Shown: positions 25,985 to 34,949 of the stretch, piece after piece
Numbering within the stretch: the stretch's first letter is position 1
How the letters are laid out: each line of letters begins with the position of its first letter
From: Shewanella sp. UCD-KL21
Lineage (GTDB): Bacteria; Pseudomonadota; Gammaproteobacteria; Enterobacterales; Shewanellaceae
DNA: 64,000 nucleotides
Direction of reading: 5' to 3'
Assembly: GCF_001957135.1 (NCBI RefSeq)
Contig: NZ_MPHK01000010.1
Coordinates: 1 to 64,000 of the forward strand
Position numbers and translations under genes: made by a program
The notes under the pieces: model-generated
Seen by the model: only the letters and a program-made list of their open reading frames with translations
What the model was told of the DNA's origin: nothing
Databases searched by the model: none

Positions 25985-26650
25985 TTAGGCGAATTCAAAA
26001 TGTGCTTGGTAGGTTTGCGCCCAGCGCAGTAACTCGACCCGGTTTCGAGATTGGGTTTTTCTAAAAATGGAAGATATATGCGCCTTTACCGTGTGCTCAC
26101 TAATGCAAAGGCGGTGGGCTATTTCTTTATTTCTTGCACCACTTGAGACTAGTTGAATAATGGTTCTTTCACGGCTAGTCAGCATCTGCAGCATAGCCAC
26201 AGTATCGGCTGGAATTTCAGTGTTGGCATCAAGCTTTTGTACAAGTCTACGGAAGATTTTACTAATCAGTGGCCTGTCATACCAAAGCTCATCAGCGACC
26301 ATTTTACGCAGGCCGGTCAACATTAAGTCCATTCGTTGGTCGGCATAAAGTAGGCCTCTAACGCCTAATAACAGTGCTGATTCTTGATCTAGTGAGCCTC
26401 GCTCAACTTGATACAAAGCCACGGGCACATGAGTAACTAAACGTGAAACCAACAGCGGAATACCTTTACTATCAAGCGCCGCGCCTTTTTGTGCAATCAA
26501 GTAAAAACTGTTGGTATTTTTTTCGACTTCAAGTTCACTGGCATGTTTCACAACCCGTGTTTTTAACCCTATCGATTCTGCTAAAATAGCCAAGTGGCAA
26601 GGTGCAGCAACCTGGTGTAAGAAGACTAATTCATCAATATTCGAATTCAT
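25985..26650 (-). CDS. LuxR/CsgD-family transcriptional regulator
   Basis: 221-residue regulator with a C-terminal GerE/LuxR helix-turn-helix (LTSRERTIIQLVSSGARNKEIAHRLCISEHTVKAHISSIFRKT) and an N-terminal receiver-like domain without a clear phospho-acceptor Asp. This is the plan of CsgD, the curli and biofilm master regulator. The frame opens at 26740, but ATG 26650 has GGGAG 7 nt upstream and gives a CsgD-like length (216 aa in E. coli), so it is preferred. It converges on the curlin-repeat gene, which makes it the obvious candidate regulator of that gene. The VNMLSTMFQEE extension has no ribosome-binding site. Confidence 0.82.
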   Translation of the reverse strand: MNSNIDELVFLHQVAAPCHLAILAESIGLKTRVVKHASELEVEKNTNSFYLIAQKGAALDSKGIPLLVSRLVTHVPVALYQVERGSLDQESALLLGVRGLLYADQRMDLMLTGLRKMVADELWYDRPLISKIFRRLVQKLDANTEIPADTVAMLQMLTSRERTIIQLVSSGARNKEIAHRLCISEHTVKAHISSIFRKTQSRNRVELLRWAQTYQAHFEFA

Positions 26651-26887
26651 CACTTTTCTCCCTGAAAAGTATTCTTTATCTCTCGCTATCTGAGTTTCTT
26701 CCTGAAACATCGTAGATAACATATTCACAACATTATGCAATAATAGTATATTTTGACTAGTTCATTCGGTATTTTTGCAATACTTAAGGTTTAACTGAAA
26801 ATTAACTCCTGTCAGAACATATATTCATAGCATAGAACCAACTAAATAATCACCTCTTATCAGTATAAAAAACTAGAAATAACTCAT

Positions 26888-27484
26888 TTAAAGTGATGCT
26901 AACTGCTTATTATGTAACTTTGTCAGTAATACTAATGCACTAATACCGCCAATAAGTGCCATAAACATATCTGACTGTGTATCCCACACATAACCTTGAG
27001 TGCCTAAAAATGCCTCTGCGTTCTCGCCTGTTGCAGCTGCCACCCACCACTCTATGAGTTCGTAAAAAGCCGAAAATGCCAATACAAAACATACTGATAA
27101 AAACTGACACCAATAACCCAGTTGCAGTACATGATTTCTCAGCATCACCTCTCTTGCCAGTATGACGGGAATAAAGCCCTGAGCCAGATGACCGACTTTG
27201 TCATAATTATTGCGTTCGCTCCCCATTAACTCAGCCAACCAATCAAACAGTGGTACTTCTGCATAGGTGTATTTGGCGCCCACCAAAAGCACGCAGCAAT
27301 GTACCAATATCAATAGGTAAGCTAATGGGGTTAGTGGAAATTTATTGCGAGTAAAAAATAAGATGGGTAAAGCGATTAAAGCGGGCAGTGCTTCTAGCCA
27401 CCAAGTGAACATATCTTTAGGTGAACTCACCGACCAAAGGAGCACCACTGCAAAAATAACCACCCATATAACTTTCTTATTCAC
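26888..27484 (-). CDS. yjdF: DUF2238 inner-membrane protein, YjdF-like
   Basis: 198-residue protein with about six hydrophobic helices of the DUF2238/YjdF family. Family patterns include YDKVGHLAQGFIPVILAREVMLR, where a conserved Asp/His pair lies in a helix, and AFYELIEWWVAA followed by LGTQGYVWDTQSDMFMALIGG. These conserved charged residues in membrane segments hint at an enzyme or transporter, but no activity is established for the family. The start is GTG 27484 with AGGGGA 7 nt upstream. It is divergent from serA across 150 bp. Confidence 0.82.
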   Translation of the reverse strand: MNKKVIWVVIFAVVLLWSVSSPKDMFTWWLEALPALIALPILFFTRNKFPLTPLAYLLILVHCCVLLVGAKYTYAEVPLFDWLAELMGSERNNYDKVGHLAQGFIPVILAREVMLRNHVLQLGYWCQFLSVCFVLAFSAFYELIEWWVAAATGENAEAFLGTQGYVWDTQSDMFMALIGGISALVLLTKLHNKQLASL

Positions 27485-27635
27485 TCTACAATCCCCTTAG
27501 ATGATATTGTTCTAAATCAAGATCACAATCTTTAGCCATCTAGCCCTCTACAATGGCAATAAATAATGCTATTTTGGTTGCGCGTTAATATCAGCATAAC
27601 ATAAGCATAACTATAGATAAGAGGGTACCCACACC

Positions 27636-28865
27636 ATGGCAAAACACTCGCTTGACAAGGATAAGATTAAAATCCTGCTGTTGGAGGGCGTCCACCAAAC
27701 TGCAGTCGATGTACTGAAGCGTGCAGGTTATACCAATATTGAATACCACAAAGCCTCTCTTCCTGAAGATGAATTGCTGCGTTCAATTAAAGATGCTCAC
27801 TTTGTCGGCCTACGCTCGCGCACCCAATTAACCGCTGAAGTGTTGAACCATGCTGAAAAACTAGTCGCGATTGGCTGTTTCTGTATTGGTACTAACCAAG
27901 TTGATATTGCCGCTGCTGAGAAGTTAGGCGTGCCAGTATTTAATGCGCCATTCTCAAACACTCGCAGTGTTGCTGAGCTAGTGTTGGGTGAGATCATCAT
28001 GCTGATGCGCGGTATTCCTCAGCGTAACGCCCTTGCCCACCGTGGCGGTTGGCTAAAAAGTGCCAATGGTAGCTATGAAGTGCGCGGTAAAACCTTAGGG
28101 GTGATTGGTTACGGCCATATCGGTACTCAGCTGGGTATATTGGCTGAAACCCTCGGTATGCGGGTGGTATTTTTCGATATTGAAGACAAGTTGCCACTGG
28201 GTAATGCCAGCCAAATCCATTCAATGGAAACACTATTGAATGAAGCAGACGTTATCAGCTTGCATGTACCTGAAACTGCGCAAACAAAAAATATGATTGG
28301 TGCGACAGAGTTTGAACAAATGCGTTCAAAAAGCTTTTTCATTAATGCATCACGGGGCACTGTGGTTGATATTGATGCGCTTTCTGATGCGCTCAAGTCA
28401 GGCCACATTGCAGGCGCGGCCATTGATGTATTCCCAGTTGAGCCTAAGTCAAATGATGACGAATTTATTAGCCCACTCCGTGGACAAGATAACGTCATTA
28501 TTACCCCGCATATTGGTGGTAGTACTGCTGAAGCTCAAGAAAATATCGGTATTGAAGTCGCGGGTAAGCTGGCTAAATATTCGGATAATGGTTCAACTGT
28601 GTCTGCTGTTAACTTCCCTGAAGTGTCATTACCACAACATAAAGGCACCTCACGCTTATTACATATTCACCACAACCGTCCTGGTGTGTTGATTAAAATT
28701 AACCAAGCGTTTTCAGAAAAAGGCATTAACATTGCCGCGCAATATCTACAAACTACAGCAGATATTGGTTACGTGGTCATGGAAGTCAATTCAAACCAAG
28801 CCGAACAAGCACTGGGCGAGTTAAAAGCAATTGAAGGTACTATTCGTACTCGCGTATTGTTTTAA
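27636..28865 (+). CDS. serA: D-3-phosphoglycerate dehydrogenase
   Basis: First step of serine synthesis: oxidises 3-phosphoglycerate to 3-phosphohydroxypyruvate with NAD. Substrate and Rossmann domains are intact, with the NAD loop GVIGYGHIGTQLGILAE (about residue 155), the active-site Arg in NASRGTVVDIDAL and the catalytic Glu/His pair ending in ITPHIGGSTAEAQENIG. The C-terminal ACT domain (HHNRPGVLIKINQAFSEKGINIAAQYLQT) binds serine for feedback inhibition. Length (409 aa) matches E. coli SerA (410). RBS AGAGGG stands before the ATG. It is followed by a terminator. The rpiA gene often beside serA in gammaproteobacteria is absent here. Confidence 0.95.
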   Translation: MAKHSLDKDKIKILLLEGVHQTAVDVLKRAGYTNIEYHKASLPEDELLRSIKDAHFVGLRSRTQLTAEVLNHAEKLVAIGCFCIGTNQVDIAAAEKLGVPVFNAPFSNTRSVAELVLGEIIMLMRGIPQRNALAHRGGWLKSANGSYEVRGKTLGVIGYGHIGTQLGILAETLGMRVVFFDIEDKLPLGNASQIHSMETLLNEADVISLHVPETAQTKNMIGATEFEQMRSKSFFINASRGTVVDIDALSDALKSGHIAGAAIDVFPVEPKSNDDEFISPLRGQDNVIITPHIGGSTAEAQENIGIEVAGKLAKYSDNGSTVSAVNFPEVSLPQHKGTSRLLHIHHNRPGVLIKINQAFSEKGINIAAQYLQTTADIGYVVMEVNSNQAEQALGELKAIEGTIRTRVLF

Positions 28866-28925
28866 TTCAAGCTAAGTCGGTGAACTATTTAACTTAAGGC
28901 TTATCTGGCAGTTAAATTGTAAATT

Positions 28926-28962
28926 AAAGCTATCTTCAATTAATTGAAGGTAGCTTTTTCTT
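28926..28962 (+). terminator. Terminator after serA
   Basis: AAAGCTATCTTCAAT (28926-28940) pairs with ATTGAAGGTAGCTTT (28943-28957), followed by TTCTTTT. Confidence 0.85.
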
Positions 28963-29027
28963 TTGAGCCTCACTGAATTCCGTTACACTCAAAGCTTATC
29001 TTTGTTGCTCACCTTAGGGATCATTTT

Positions 29028-29987
29028 ATGACACTCGCAACCACACAGCCAAACTGGGATTACTTAACTTCAACGCCCGACTTACTGGTTTCAAACTTAA
29101 GCCACTTAGGTTTAATTGAAGTGACCGGTGAGCAAGGTAAAACCTTTATTCACGGCCAAGTCACTACCGATATCGTATCGCTGACAGAAACTCAGTGGCG
29201 CTGGGGCGCGCATTGCGATCCTAAAGGTAAGATGATTGCTAGCTTCAGAACCTACACAGTTGCTGATAGCCTGTTTGTTTTAATGCCAGCCTCAGTATTA
29301 CCGCTAAGTTTGGCCTCATGGCAGAAATATGCGGTATTCAGTAAAGCTGAATTAACTGATGTCACTGCTAAGCACGTTATTTTAGGCTTTGCTGGCAGTC
29401 AGGCTGCACAATTTATTGAGCAGCAATTTGGACCGGTTGAACATGAAGTAACTCACGCTGAAGGCGCTATCATTTTAAAAGATGCTGAGCGCTTTATGGT
29501 GATTACCTCAGCTGAAAAAGCGCAGCAATTAGTCGCTGCATCAAATCAACCACTATCTCACTGCCAAGCTTGGCAAGCATTAGAAATTCAAGCCGGTTAC
29601 GCCAATATTGATGACAACCACAGCAGTGAGTTTGTGCCGCAAATGTGTAATATACAGGCGGTAAACGGTATTAGTTTTGAAAAAGGCTGTTACATGGGCC
29701 AAGAGACCATTGCCAGAATGAAGTACCGCGGTGGTAATAAACGCGCCCTGTATATTCTATCCGGTAGTGCCTCTGAAACTGTCAGCAGTGAAACTCAAAT
29801 TGAAATTGCCTCAGAAGATGGCTTTCTTCGAGCGGGTAAAGTTATCGAAGCGGTTGAACTTAATGGCCAAGTGCTATTAACCGCGGTATTGGCTAACGAT
29901 ACGCCAAATGATGCAACACTCAGAGTAAAAGATGACAGCCAAAGTGAGCTAGTGGTGAAGCCGCTACCTTATTCGTTAGAAGATTAA
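29028..29987 (+). CDS. ygfZ: tRNA-modifying / Fe-S maintenance protein YgfZ
   Basis: 319-residue folate-binding protein of the GcvT-like YgfZ/IBA57 family, needed for maintenance of certain Fe-S enzymes such as MiaB. The diagnostic motif KGCYMGQE is present (FEKGCYMGQETIARMKYRGG, residues about 219-238), with the essential Cys. Folate-fold elements include ITGEQGKTFIHGQVTTDI-like sequence near residue 35. Length agrees with E. coli YgfZ (326). AGGGA lies about 8 nt before the ATG. It is monocistronic with a terminator behind it. Confidence 0.92.
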   Translation: MTLATTQPNWDYLTSTPDLLVSNLSHLGLIEVTGEQGKTFIHGQVTTDIVSLTETQWRWGAHCDPKGKMIASFRTYTVADSLFVLMPASVLPLSLASWQKYAVFSKAELTDVTAKHVILGFAGSQAAQFIEQQFGPVEHEVTHAEGAIILKDAERFMVITSAEKAQQLVAASNQPLSHCQAWQALEIQAGYANIDDNHSSEFVPQMCNIQAVNGISFEKGCYMGQETIARMKYRGGNKRALYILSGSASETVSSETQIEIASEDGFLRAGKVIEAVELNGQVLLTAVLANDTPNDATLRVKDDSQSELVVKPLPYSLED

Positions 29988-30042
29988 CTTAAACTGTTAT
30001 ATGGGTTAAAGCCAACAAAGGCCGCTAACCGTAAAATGAAAT

Positions 30043-30086
30043 AAAGGCTGATGAATGAGGTTACTTCTCTTTCTTCAGCCTTTTTT
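30043..30086 (+). terminator. Terminator after ygfZ
   Basis: AAAGGCTGA (30043-30051) pairs with TCAGCCTTT (30075-30083), followed by TTT. Confidence 0.75.
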
Positions 30087-30191
30087 GTTATTTCAAAATC
30101 AACATATAAACGGGTTATTTCAATGAAAGTCGATCTAAGTAATTTTATTTATCGTATGATGATGTAATTACAAGTAATACCAGAGACGCTA

Positions 30192-30860
30192 ATGACAACA
30201 GTGATCACCCAACTATCCCAAGTATCCAAAGGCTTTAACGATGGCGATAGACTTCATCAGGTGCTTAACTGTGTCGATTTATCCCTGCATCGTGGTGATA
30301 CCATTGCCCTAACCGGCCCCAGCGGCACCGGTAAAAGCACCCTACTTAATATTATTGCCGGATTTGAGAAAATTGATTCTGGTCAGTTACAACTCATGAA
30401 CCAACAAGCAGCGCAGTGGCAAGATAGTCAATGGAGCCAGTTTAGGCGCGCGCAACTTGGTATTGTCTTTCAGCAATTCAACTTACTCACCCCGCTTAAT
30501 GTTATCGATAATATCCGTTTTGTATTACAGCTTAATAATCAAAAGTGGAGCGATTGGGGCGATGAGCTTATTTCGCAGCTTGGGATTGGTGGCATTTTAA
30601 CCAGACCTGTTGAAACCTTATCCGGTGGTCAGCAGCAACGCGTCGCCATTGCCAGAGCATTAATCCACAAACCGGCATTATTATTAGCAGACGAGCCAAC
30701 CGGTAATTTAGATGAAGCTGCAGGTCAGCAAGTAATGGAGCTAATGTGCCAGCTCACCATGGCTGCCAATACTACAGTATTGATGGTAACTCACAGTGAA
30801 ACCTGTGCAGGCTATATGAAACGCAGGTGGCATTTAGACAAAGGCCACATTCATGAGTAA
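30192..30860 (+). CDS. attE: ABC transporter ATPase, AttE/LolD-like
   Basis: ATP-binding subunit of the MacB/LolD class. Walker A GPSGTGKST (about residues 42-50), Q-loop FQQFNLLTPLNV, signature LSGGQQQRVAIARAL, Walker B LLLADEPTGNLD and switch His in VTHSE are all complete, so it should be active. The 222-aa length fits the LolD class that powers mechanotransmission rather than transport through a pore. Its 3' end overlaps the permease gene by 8 bp and the operon ends in an AttH-like lipoprotein gene, which identifies it as the AttE component named by analogy with AttEFGH. Confidence 0.85.
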   Translation: MTTVITQLSQVSKGFNDGDRLHQVLNCVDLSLHRGDTIALTGPSGTGKSTLLNIIAGFEKIDSGQLQLMNQQAAQWQDSQWSQFRRAQLGIVFQQFNLLTPLNVIDNIRFVLQLNNQKWSDWGDELISQLGIGGILTRPVETLSGGQQQRVAIARALIHKPALLLADEPTGNLDEAAGQQVMELMCQLTMAANTTVLMVTHSETCAGYMKRRWHLDKGHIHE

Positions 30861-33396
30861 TCAGGCTCAAGACATCACGGTCAAACAATGGCTGTTGTCA
30901 CTAAAAGTTTTCTTTGCCCACTACCGCCACGCGCCATTACAAGCTGGGGCAATTCTTCTCGGTATTACCCTCGCAGTCACCTTGCTAATAGGCGTCAAGT
31001 CTACCAATGAAAATGCGGTAAGAAGTTACAGCGAAGCCACCGAACTATTAAGCCAACGGGCAAGCTTGCTGATCACCCCAGCTGCAGGGAAACAACTCAT
31101 TGATGAACAAGTTTATTTTCGATTACGTCAAAGCGGGATAAGCAATGCTTTAGCTGTGATTAATGGCCTTGCCGTCGACGATAAAGGTCGGCGCTGGCAA
31201 ATTCAAGGTAGCGATTTATTTGCCGCGGTTAACTTACAAAACCATTCATCTGAAGCTCAAACGAATACCAAGAGCAAAACCCCCATCAATATTCCACTGG
31301 ATAAGCTATTAGCAGGCAACAATGTGTTGTTAATGAGCCAATCCCTAGCAGATAACATTGCAAAAGACGGTTGGTTTTATTTACAAAACCCGCAAGATAA
31401 AGCCGCTAACACGATCAAGCTAGAAGTGATCAGTGTCGATGATGATTACGGCTTAGGTAATGCCATTGTCGCTGATATCTCTTTAGCGCAAACCCTATTA
31501 GACCAAGCTAATAAGCTGTCTTACATTGCGTTATTTGATCCTGCTGAGCCACTGATTGAGCAAATCAATAGCCAAAACCTATTACAGCAACAGGCGAGTA
31601 TTACAGAGCAAGATCAAGGCCAAGCGCTACAAGAGCTGACTCGCAGTTTTCACTTAAACCTTAACGCCATGAGCATGTTGGCTTTTGTAGTAGGGCTGTT
31701 TATCGCTTATAACGGCGTGCGCTACAGCTTGATGAAGCGACAAAAATTATTAGTACAATTACTGCAATTAGGGATTAATAAACACAATGTCATGCTCGCA
31801 CTGGTCGCTGAGCTCATTGTGCTGGTGATCATTGGCGCGAGCTTAGGCTTTATTCTGGGGCTGCAACTCAGCGTCTGGCTACAACCTATGGTCGCCATGA
31901 CACTAGAGCAACTTTATGGTGCTAGATTAATGCCCGGCAACTGGCAATGGCAGTGGTTTGCCCAAGCCATAGTGTTAACCTTGTTTGCCGCTTTACTCGC
32001 CTGTCTGCCACTGTATCGGCAATTAACCCAACAGCCCCTCGCCCGTGCTGGCACTAAACATAATCAAGCAAGCAGTTTACTTACCACCCAACGTTGGTCG
32101 TTTGTCATCGCGATAGTGGCATTAACCATTTGCGCAGCACTGTTTCCGTTTACCGAGCAATATCAATTTAGCCTCGCACTGATGGGGGTTGTTATTGTTG
32201 CTATTCCACTATTGCTGCCATTAACACTGCATTATGTTAGTGGCAGTTTGGCTAAGCATTTTCCGGCTGGATTATGGCAATACATGATTGCAGAAACCAA
32301 AGAGTTAATCGGGCCGTTATCGTTAGCTATGATGGCGATGCTATTGGCGCTAACCGCTAATATTTCGATGAATACCTTAGTAGGCAGTTTTGAAGTCACC
32401 TTAAAAACCTGGCTTGAAAGCCGCCTTCATGCAGATTTATACATGCGCCCGTCAACTGAAAACATCACTGACATTGCATCATTCTTAGAGAAGCAGCCTA
32501 AGGTCACTGGCATATATTCACAGTGGACAGTAAATAGTAGTTACCAAAATATGCCTGTTGAACTTGTGAGTCGCGACTTGTATTCAACTAAGATTGTCAG
32601 TTCGCTGAAACAGCAATCAAATGACTTCTGGGCTGAGTTTACTCAGGGTAAACAGTTGATGATAAGCGAGCCCATTGCGATTAAATACAAGTTACAAATT
32701 GGCGATCGCTTTACATTGCCAATCATCTCAGCAAAAACGGAGCAACAGCCCGTGACCATTGGCGCTATCTTCTTTGATTATGGTAACCCTAAAGGTCAAG
32801 TCGTGATAAGTAATAGGCTGTGGCAACAATTACAATTGCCCAAGCAAGCTAAAAGTATTGCAGCCAGCTATGACGGTGAGATCAGTGAACTTGAACAGCA
32901 ACTGGTTAATAGCAAGCTAATTTCTACCGCGCAGATGTATAACCAAGCCAAAATTAAGCAGCAAGCCATAGCCATGTTTAAGCAAACCTTTTCTATCACC
33001 ATGGTGCTCAATAGCCTCACCTTAATGGTGGCTGCCATTGGATTATTCAGTGCATGCTTAATGCTAACTCAAGCTAGGCAAGCGCCATTAGCTAAGCTGT
33101 ACGCCCTTGGGGTGAGTAAAGCCCGCTTGCGCTTTATGATGTTCATTCAAATGCAGTTTATTGTATTGCTGACCTGTTTAGTGGCGCTGCCGACAGGAGC
33201 TGTACTGGGCTACTTACTGATCAACAAAGTCACTTTACAAGCCTTTGGTTGGAGCATTGCCATGCTATGGGACTGGCAAGCCTATGGCCGAGTGGTGTTA
33301 ATTGCTCTGTCTACCAGCGCCGTTGCCATCGCAATCCCGCTTTACTGGCAAACCCGCAAATCACTTATCCATAACCTTCAGCAAGAGGCTTTATAA
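30853..33396 (+). CDS. Fused FtsX-type ABC permease (AttF-AttG-like)
   Basis: 847-residue inner-membrane permease with two FtsX-domain copies. Hydrophobic segments appear near the N-terminus (residues about 20-35), in the middle in two blocks (270-470, including FIAYNGVRYSLMKRQKLLVQLLQLGI) and at the C-terminus (710-840, AKLYALGVSKARLRFMMFIQMQFI), separated by two large periplasmic domains. Each FtsX core carries the coupling-helix pattern LxxLGxxKxxLR. This ten-helix plan acts as the AttF plus AttG pair, or like the YbbP/YbbA-type permeases. The gene overlaps both neighbours (8 bp upstream, 1 bp downstream), so translation is coupled. The substrate is unknown. Confidence 0.83.
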   Translation: MSNQAQDITVKQWLLSLKVFFAHYRHAPLQAGAILLGITLAVTLLIGVKSTNENAVRSYSEATELLSQRASLLITPAAGKQLIDEQVYFRLRQSGISNALAVINGLAVDDKGRRWQIQGSDLFAAVNLQNHSSEAQTNTKSKTPINIPLDKLLAGNNVLLMSQSLADNIAKDGWFYLQNPQDKAANTIKLEVISVDDDYGLGNAIVADISLAQTLLDQANKLSYIALFDPAEPLIEQINSQNLLQQQASITEQDQGQALQELTRSFHLNLNAMSMLAFVVGLFIAYNGVRYSLMKRQKLLVQLLQLGINKHNVMLALVAELIVLVIIGASLGFILGLQLSVWLQPMVAMTLEQLYGARLMPGNWQWQWFAQAIVLTLFAALLACLPLYRQLTQQPLARAGTKHNQASSLLTTQRWSFVIAIVALTICAALFPFTEQYQFSLALMGVVIVAIPLLLPLTLHYVSGSLAKHFPAGLWQYMIAETKELIGPLSLAMMAMLLALTANISMNTLVGSFEVTLKTWLESRLHADLYMRPSTENITDIASFLEKQPKVTGIYSQWTVNSSYQNMPVELVSRDLYSTKIVSSLKQQSNDFWAEFTQGKQLMISEPIAIKYKLQIGDRFTLPIISAKTEQQPVTIGAIFFDYGNPKGQVVISNRLWQQLQLPKQAKSIAASYDGEISELEQQLVNSKLISTAQMYNQAKIKQQAIAMFKQTFSITMVLNSLTLMVAAIGLFSACLMLTQARQAPLAKLYALGVSKARLRFMMFIQMQFIVLLTCLVALPTGAVLGYLLINKVTLQAFGWSIAMLWDWQAYGRVVLIALSTSAVAIAIPLYWQTRKSLIHNLQQEAL

Positions 33397-34577
33397 TGTA
33401 TAACGCCCCGATAACCCGCGCCAACATAAAGCCACTGATTGAGCCAGTACTAAAGCTTCGACAGTCAGCTTTTAGCGCAATATGGTTACTGTTAGCTTGT
33501 TTGAGCCAAATGGGCTGTCAGCCTGATTCGGCAGTAGAGTCAGATAATAAAGCCAGTATGGGCAGCCTATTAACGCAAGACGCTGGCAGTCTTGAGCAAT
33601 ACGCCAAAGTACTGCCAGATCATCAACTCCATTTCCCCAAAGATCATTTAAGCCATGATAAATTTAGGCAAGAGTGGTGGTATTTAACGGCCAATATGAC
33701 CACTGCAGCGGGTGAAGAGTTAGGGCTTCAATGGACTCAATTCAGAATTGCGCTGTCTGCTAATGATACTGGCGCGCCAAACAACTGGGCCACTAACCAA
33801 ATGTTTATGTCACACGTTGCACTAACTTCAGCATCCAAGCATCAAGCCAAAGAGAAATGGTCTCGCGCCCATCCACAACTGGCCCATGTTAGCTCTAATC
33901 CTCTCACCATAGTGTTAGATGATTGGCAGTGGCGCAGTAAAACCAATGGGTTATTTCCGGCAAATTTAACGGTTAATACTGCAGAGTTTGGCTACCAATT
34001 ATCATTAACCAGTAACGCGCCAATGAACCTACAAGGTGATAATGGCTACAGCATTAAAAGCCCTAACGGCGAAGTTGCCTCTTACTATTACAGTCAGCCT
34101 TTTATTGATTTAACAGGTTCTATTAACCGTAATGGCAAAACTGAAATAGTTACAGGCAAAGCCTGGCTTGATAGGGAGTGGAGCTCGCAATTTCTCACTA
34201 AAAGTCAGCAAGGCTGGGACTGGTTTTCTATTCGCTTAGATGATGGTTCTGCGCTAATGCTATTTCAACTAAGAAACACTAATACTGAGGCCTTTTTTAG
34301 CGCCCGCAGAATGTTTGCCGACGGCAGCGGCAGCAATATTAATAGCAAGTTACAGCCAAACGACATACAAGTTACCCCCCTTAGCTGGCAACAAACTGAC
34401 AGTGGTCGTTACCCAATAAGTTGGCAGGTTAGCATTACTAGCGAAGATATTGATGTCACGGTTAAAGCACTTAACCCCAACAGTGATATGCCATTGACAA
34501 TCTCTTATTGGGAAGGCCCGATCAGCGTATCTGGCAGTCATTCTGGTAATGGATATATGGAGCTAACGGGCTATTAG
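33396..34577 (+). CDS. attH: AttH-like lipoprotein with lipocalin/CrtC-type domain
   Basis: 393-residue exported protein of the AttH/CrtC lipocalin-like superfamily (PF07143/PF17186 type). After an unusually long N-terminus, SAIWLLLACLSQMGCQ gives two possible lipobox cysteines. The core carries FRQEWWYLTANMTTAAGEELGLQWTQFRI near the start, WATNQMFMSHVALTS, and LDREWSSQFLTKSQQGWDWFSIRLDDGSALMLFQLR, all typical of AttH. Carotenoid hydratases share the fold, but the context is an ABC operon, so a lipid- or hydrophobic-ligand-binding partner is more likely. ATG 33396 overlaps the permease stop by one base. Confidence 0.85.
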   Translation: MYNAPITRANIKPLIEPVLKLRQSAFSAIWLLLACLSQMGCQPDSAVESDNKASMGSLLTQDAGSLEQYAKVLPDHQLHFPKDHLSHDKFRQEWWYLTANMTTAAGEELGLQWTQFRIALSANDTGAPNNWATNQMFMSHVALTSASKHQAKEKWSRAHPQLAHVSSNPLTIVLDDWQWRSKTNGLFPANLTVNTAEFGYQLSLTSNAPMNLQGDNGYSIKSPNGEVASYYYSQPFIDLTGSINRNGKTEIVTGKAWLDREWSSQFLTKSQQGWDWFSIRLDDGSALMLFQLRNTNTEAFFSARRMFADGSGSNINSKLQPNDIQVTPLSWQQTDSGRYPISWQVSITSEDIDVTVKALNPNSDMPLTISYWEGPISVSGSHSGNGYMELTGY

Positions 34578-34737
34578 CACCATTGATGTTAAAAGTTAAT
34601 TTTGCCTCTTCCTCGCTTTTTAAAGCCTATAAAAACGCTACTTAAGATAGGACAGACTTTTTATATATCTGTCCTATACTTTGTCTTTAATTCTCAATTA
34701 ACCGCCAAAATTAATCTCATTTTTACTAATTAAGTAA
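34578..34737. other. Intergenic region before the nap regulatory sites
   Basis: No gene is seen between attH and the nap regulatory cluster. An AGGACAGACTTTTTATATATCTGTCCTAT-type inverted repeat near 34650-34678 (AGGACAGA...TCTGTCCT) with T residues in its loop may end attH transcription. Confidence 0.45.
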
Positions 34738-34751
34738 TTGAGCAAATTCAA
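34738..34751. promoter_or_regulatory. FNR-like site upstream of napA
   Basis: TTGAGCAAATTCAA matches the FNR consensus TTGAT-N4-ATCAA with one mismatch in each half. It lies 199 bp before the napA start and next to the CRP-like site. Confidence 0.45.
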
Positions 34752-34754
34752 AAA

Positions 34755-34770
34755 TGTGCTTTAGGTCACG
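34755..34770. promoter_or_regulatory. CRP-like site upstream of napA
   Basis: TGTGC-TTTAGG-TCACG against consensus TGTGA-N6-TCACA: two mismatches, correct spacing, AT-flanked. CRP governs anaerobic respiration in Shewanella (established), so a CRP site before nap is expected. Confidence 0.55.
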
Positions 34771-34806
34771 CTCGCTAGTGTGATCTACAGCAATAAACAG
34801 CCCGTA

Positions 34807-34829
34807 TACTCAGTCTGGGGTATACCCAT
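34807..34829. promoter_or_regulatory. NarP-like 7-2-7 site with an adjacent third heptamer
   Basis: TACTCAG (34807), 2-bp spacer, TGGGGTA (34816-34822) is the 7-2-7 arrangement of NarL/NarP heptamers TACYYMT, each arm 6 of 7. A perfect heptamer TACCCAT (34823-34829) follows directly. It lies 120 bp before napA. NarQ-NarP control of nap is established in Shewanella. Confidence 0.55.
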
Positions 34830-34949
34830 GAAAAATGTGCGGTCTAGACTCAAAGACAGTTAAGTTTTTTGTAAATAAAAACCTTGGTAAATAAAAACAA
34901 AGATAGTTTTTAAATACTGTCTATCTACATTTAAGAGTGAGGAAACACC

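Noticed and set aside
25985..26740. Longer version of the CsgD-like regulator starting at 26740
   Set aside because: No ribosome-binding site precedes it, whereas ATG 26650 has GGGAG 7 nt upstream and gives a CsgD-like length.
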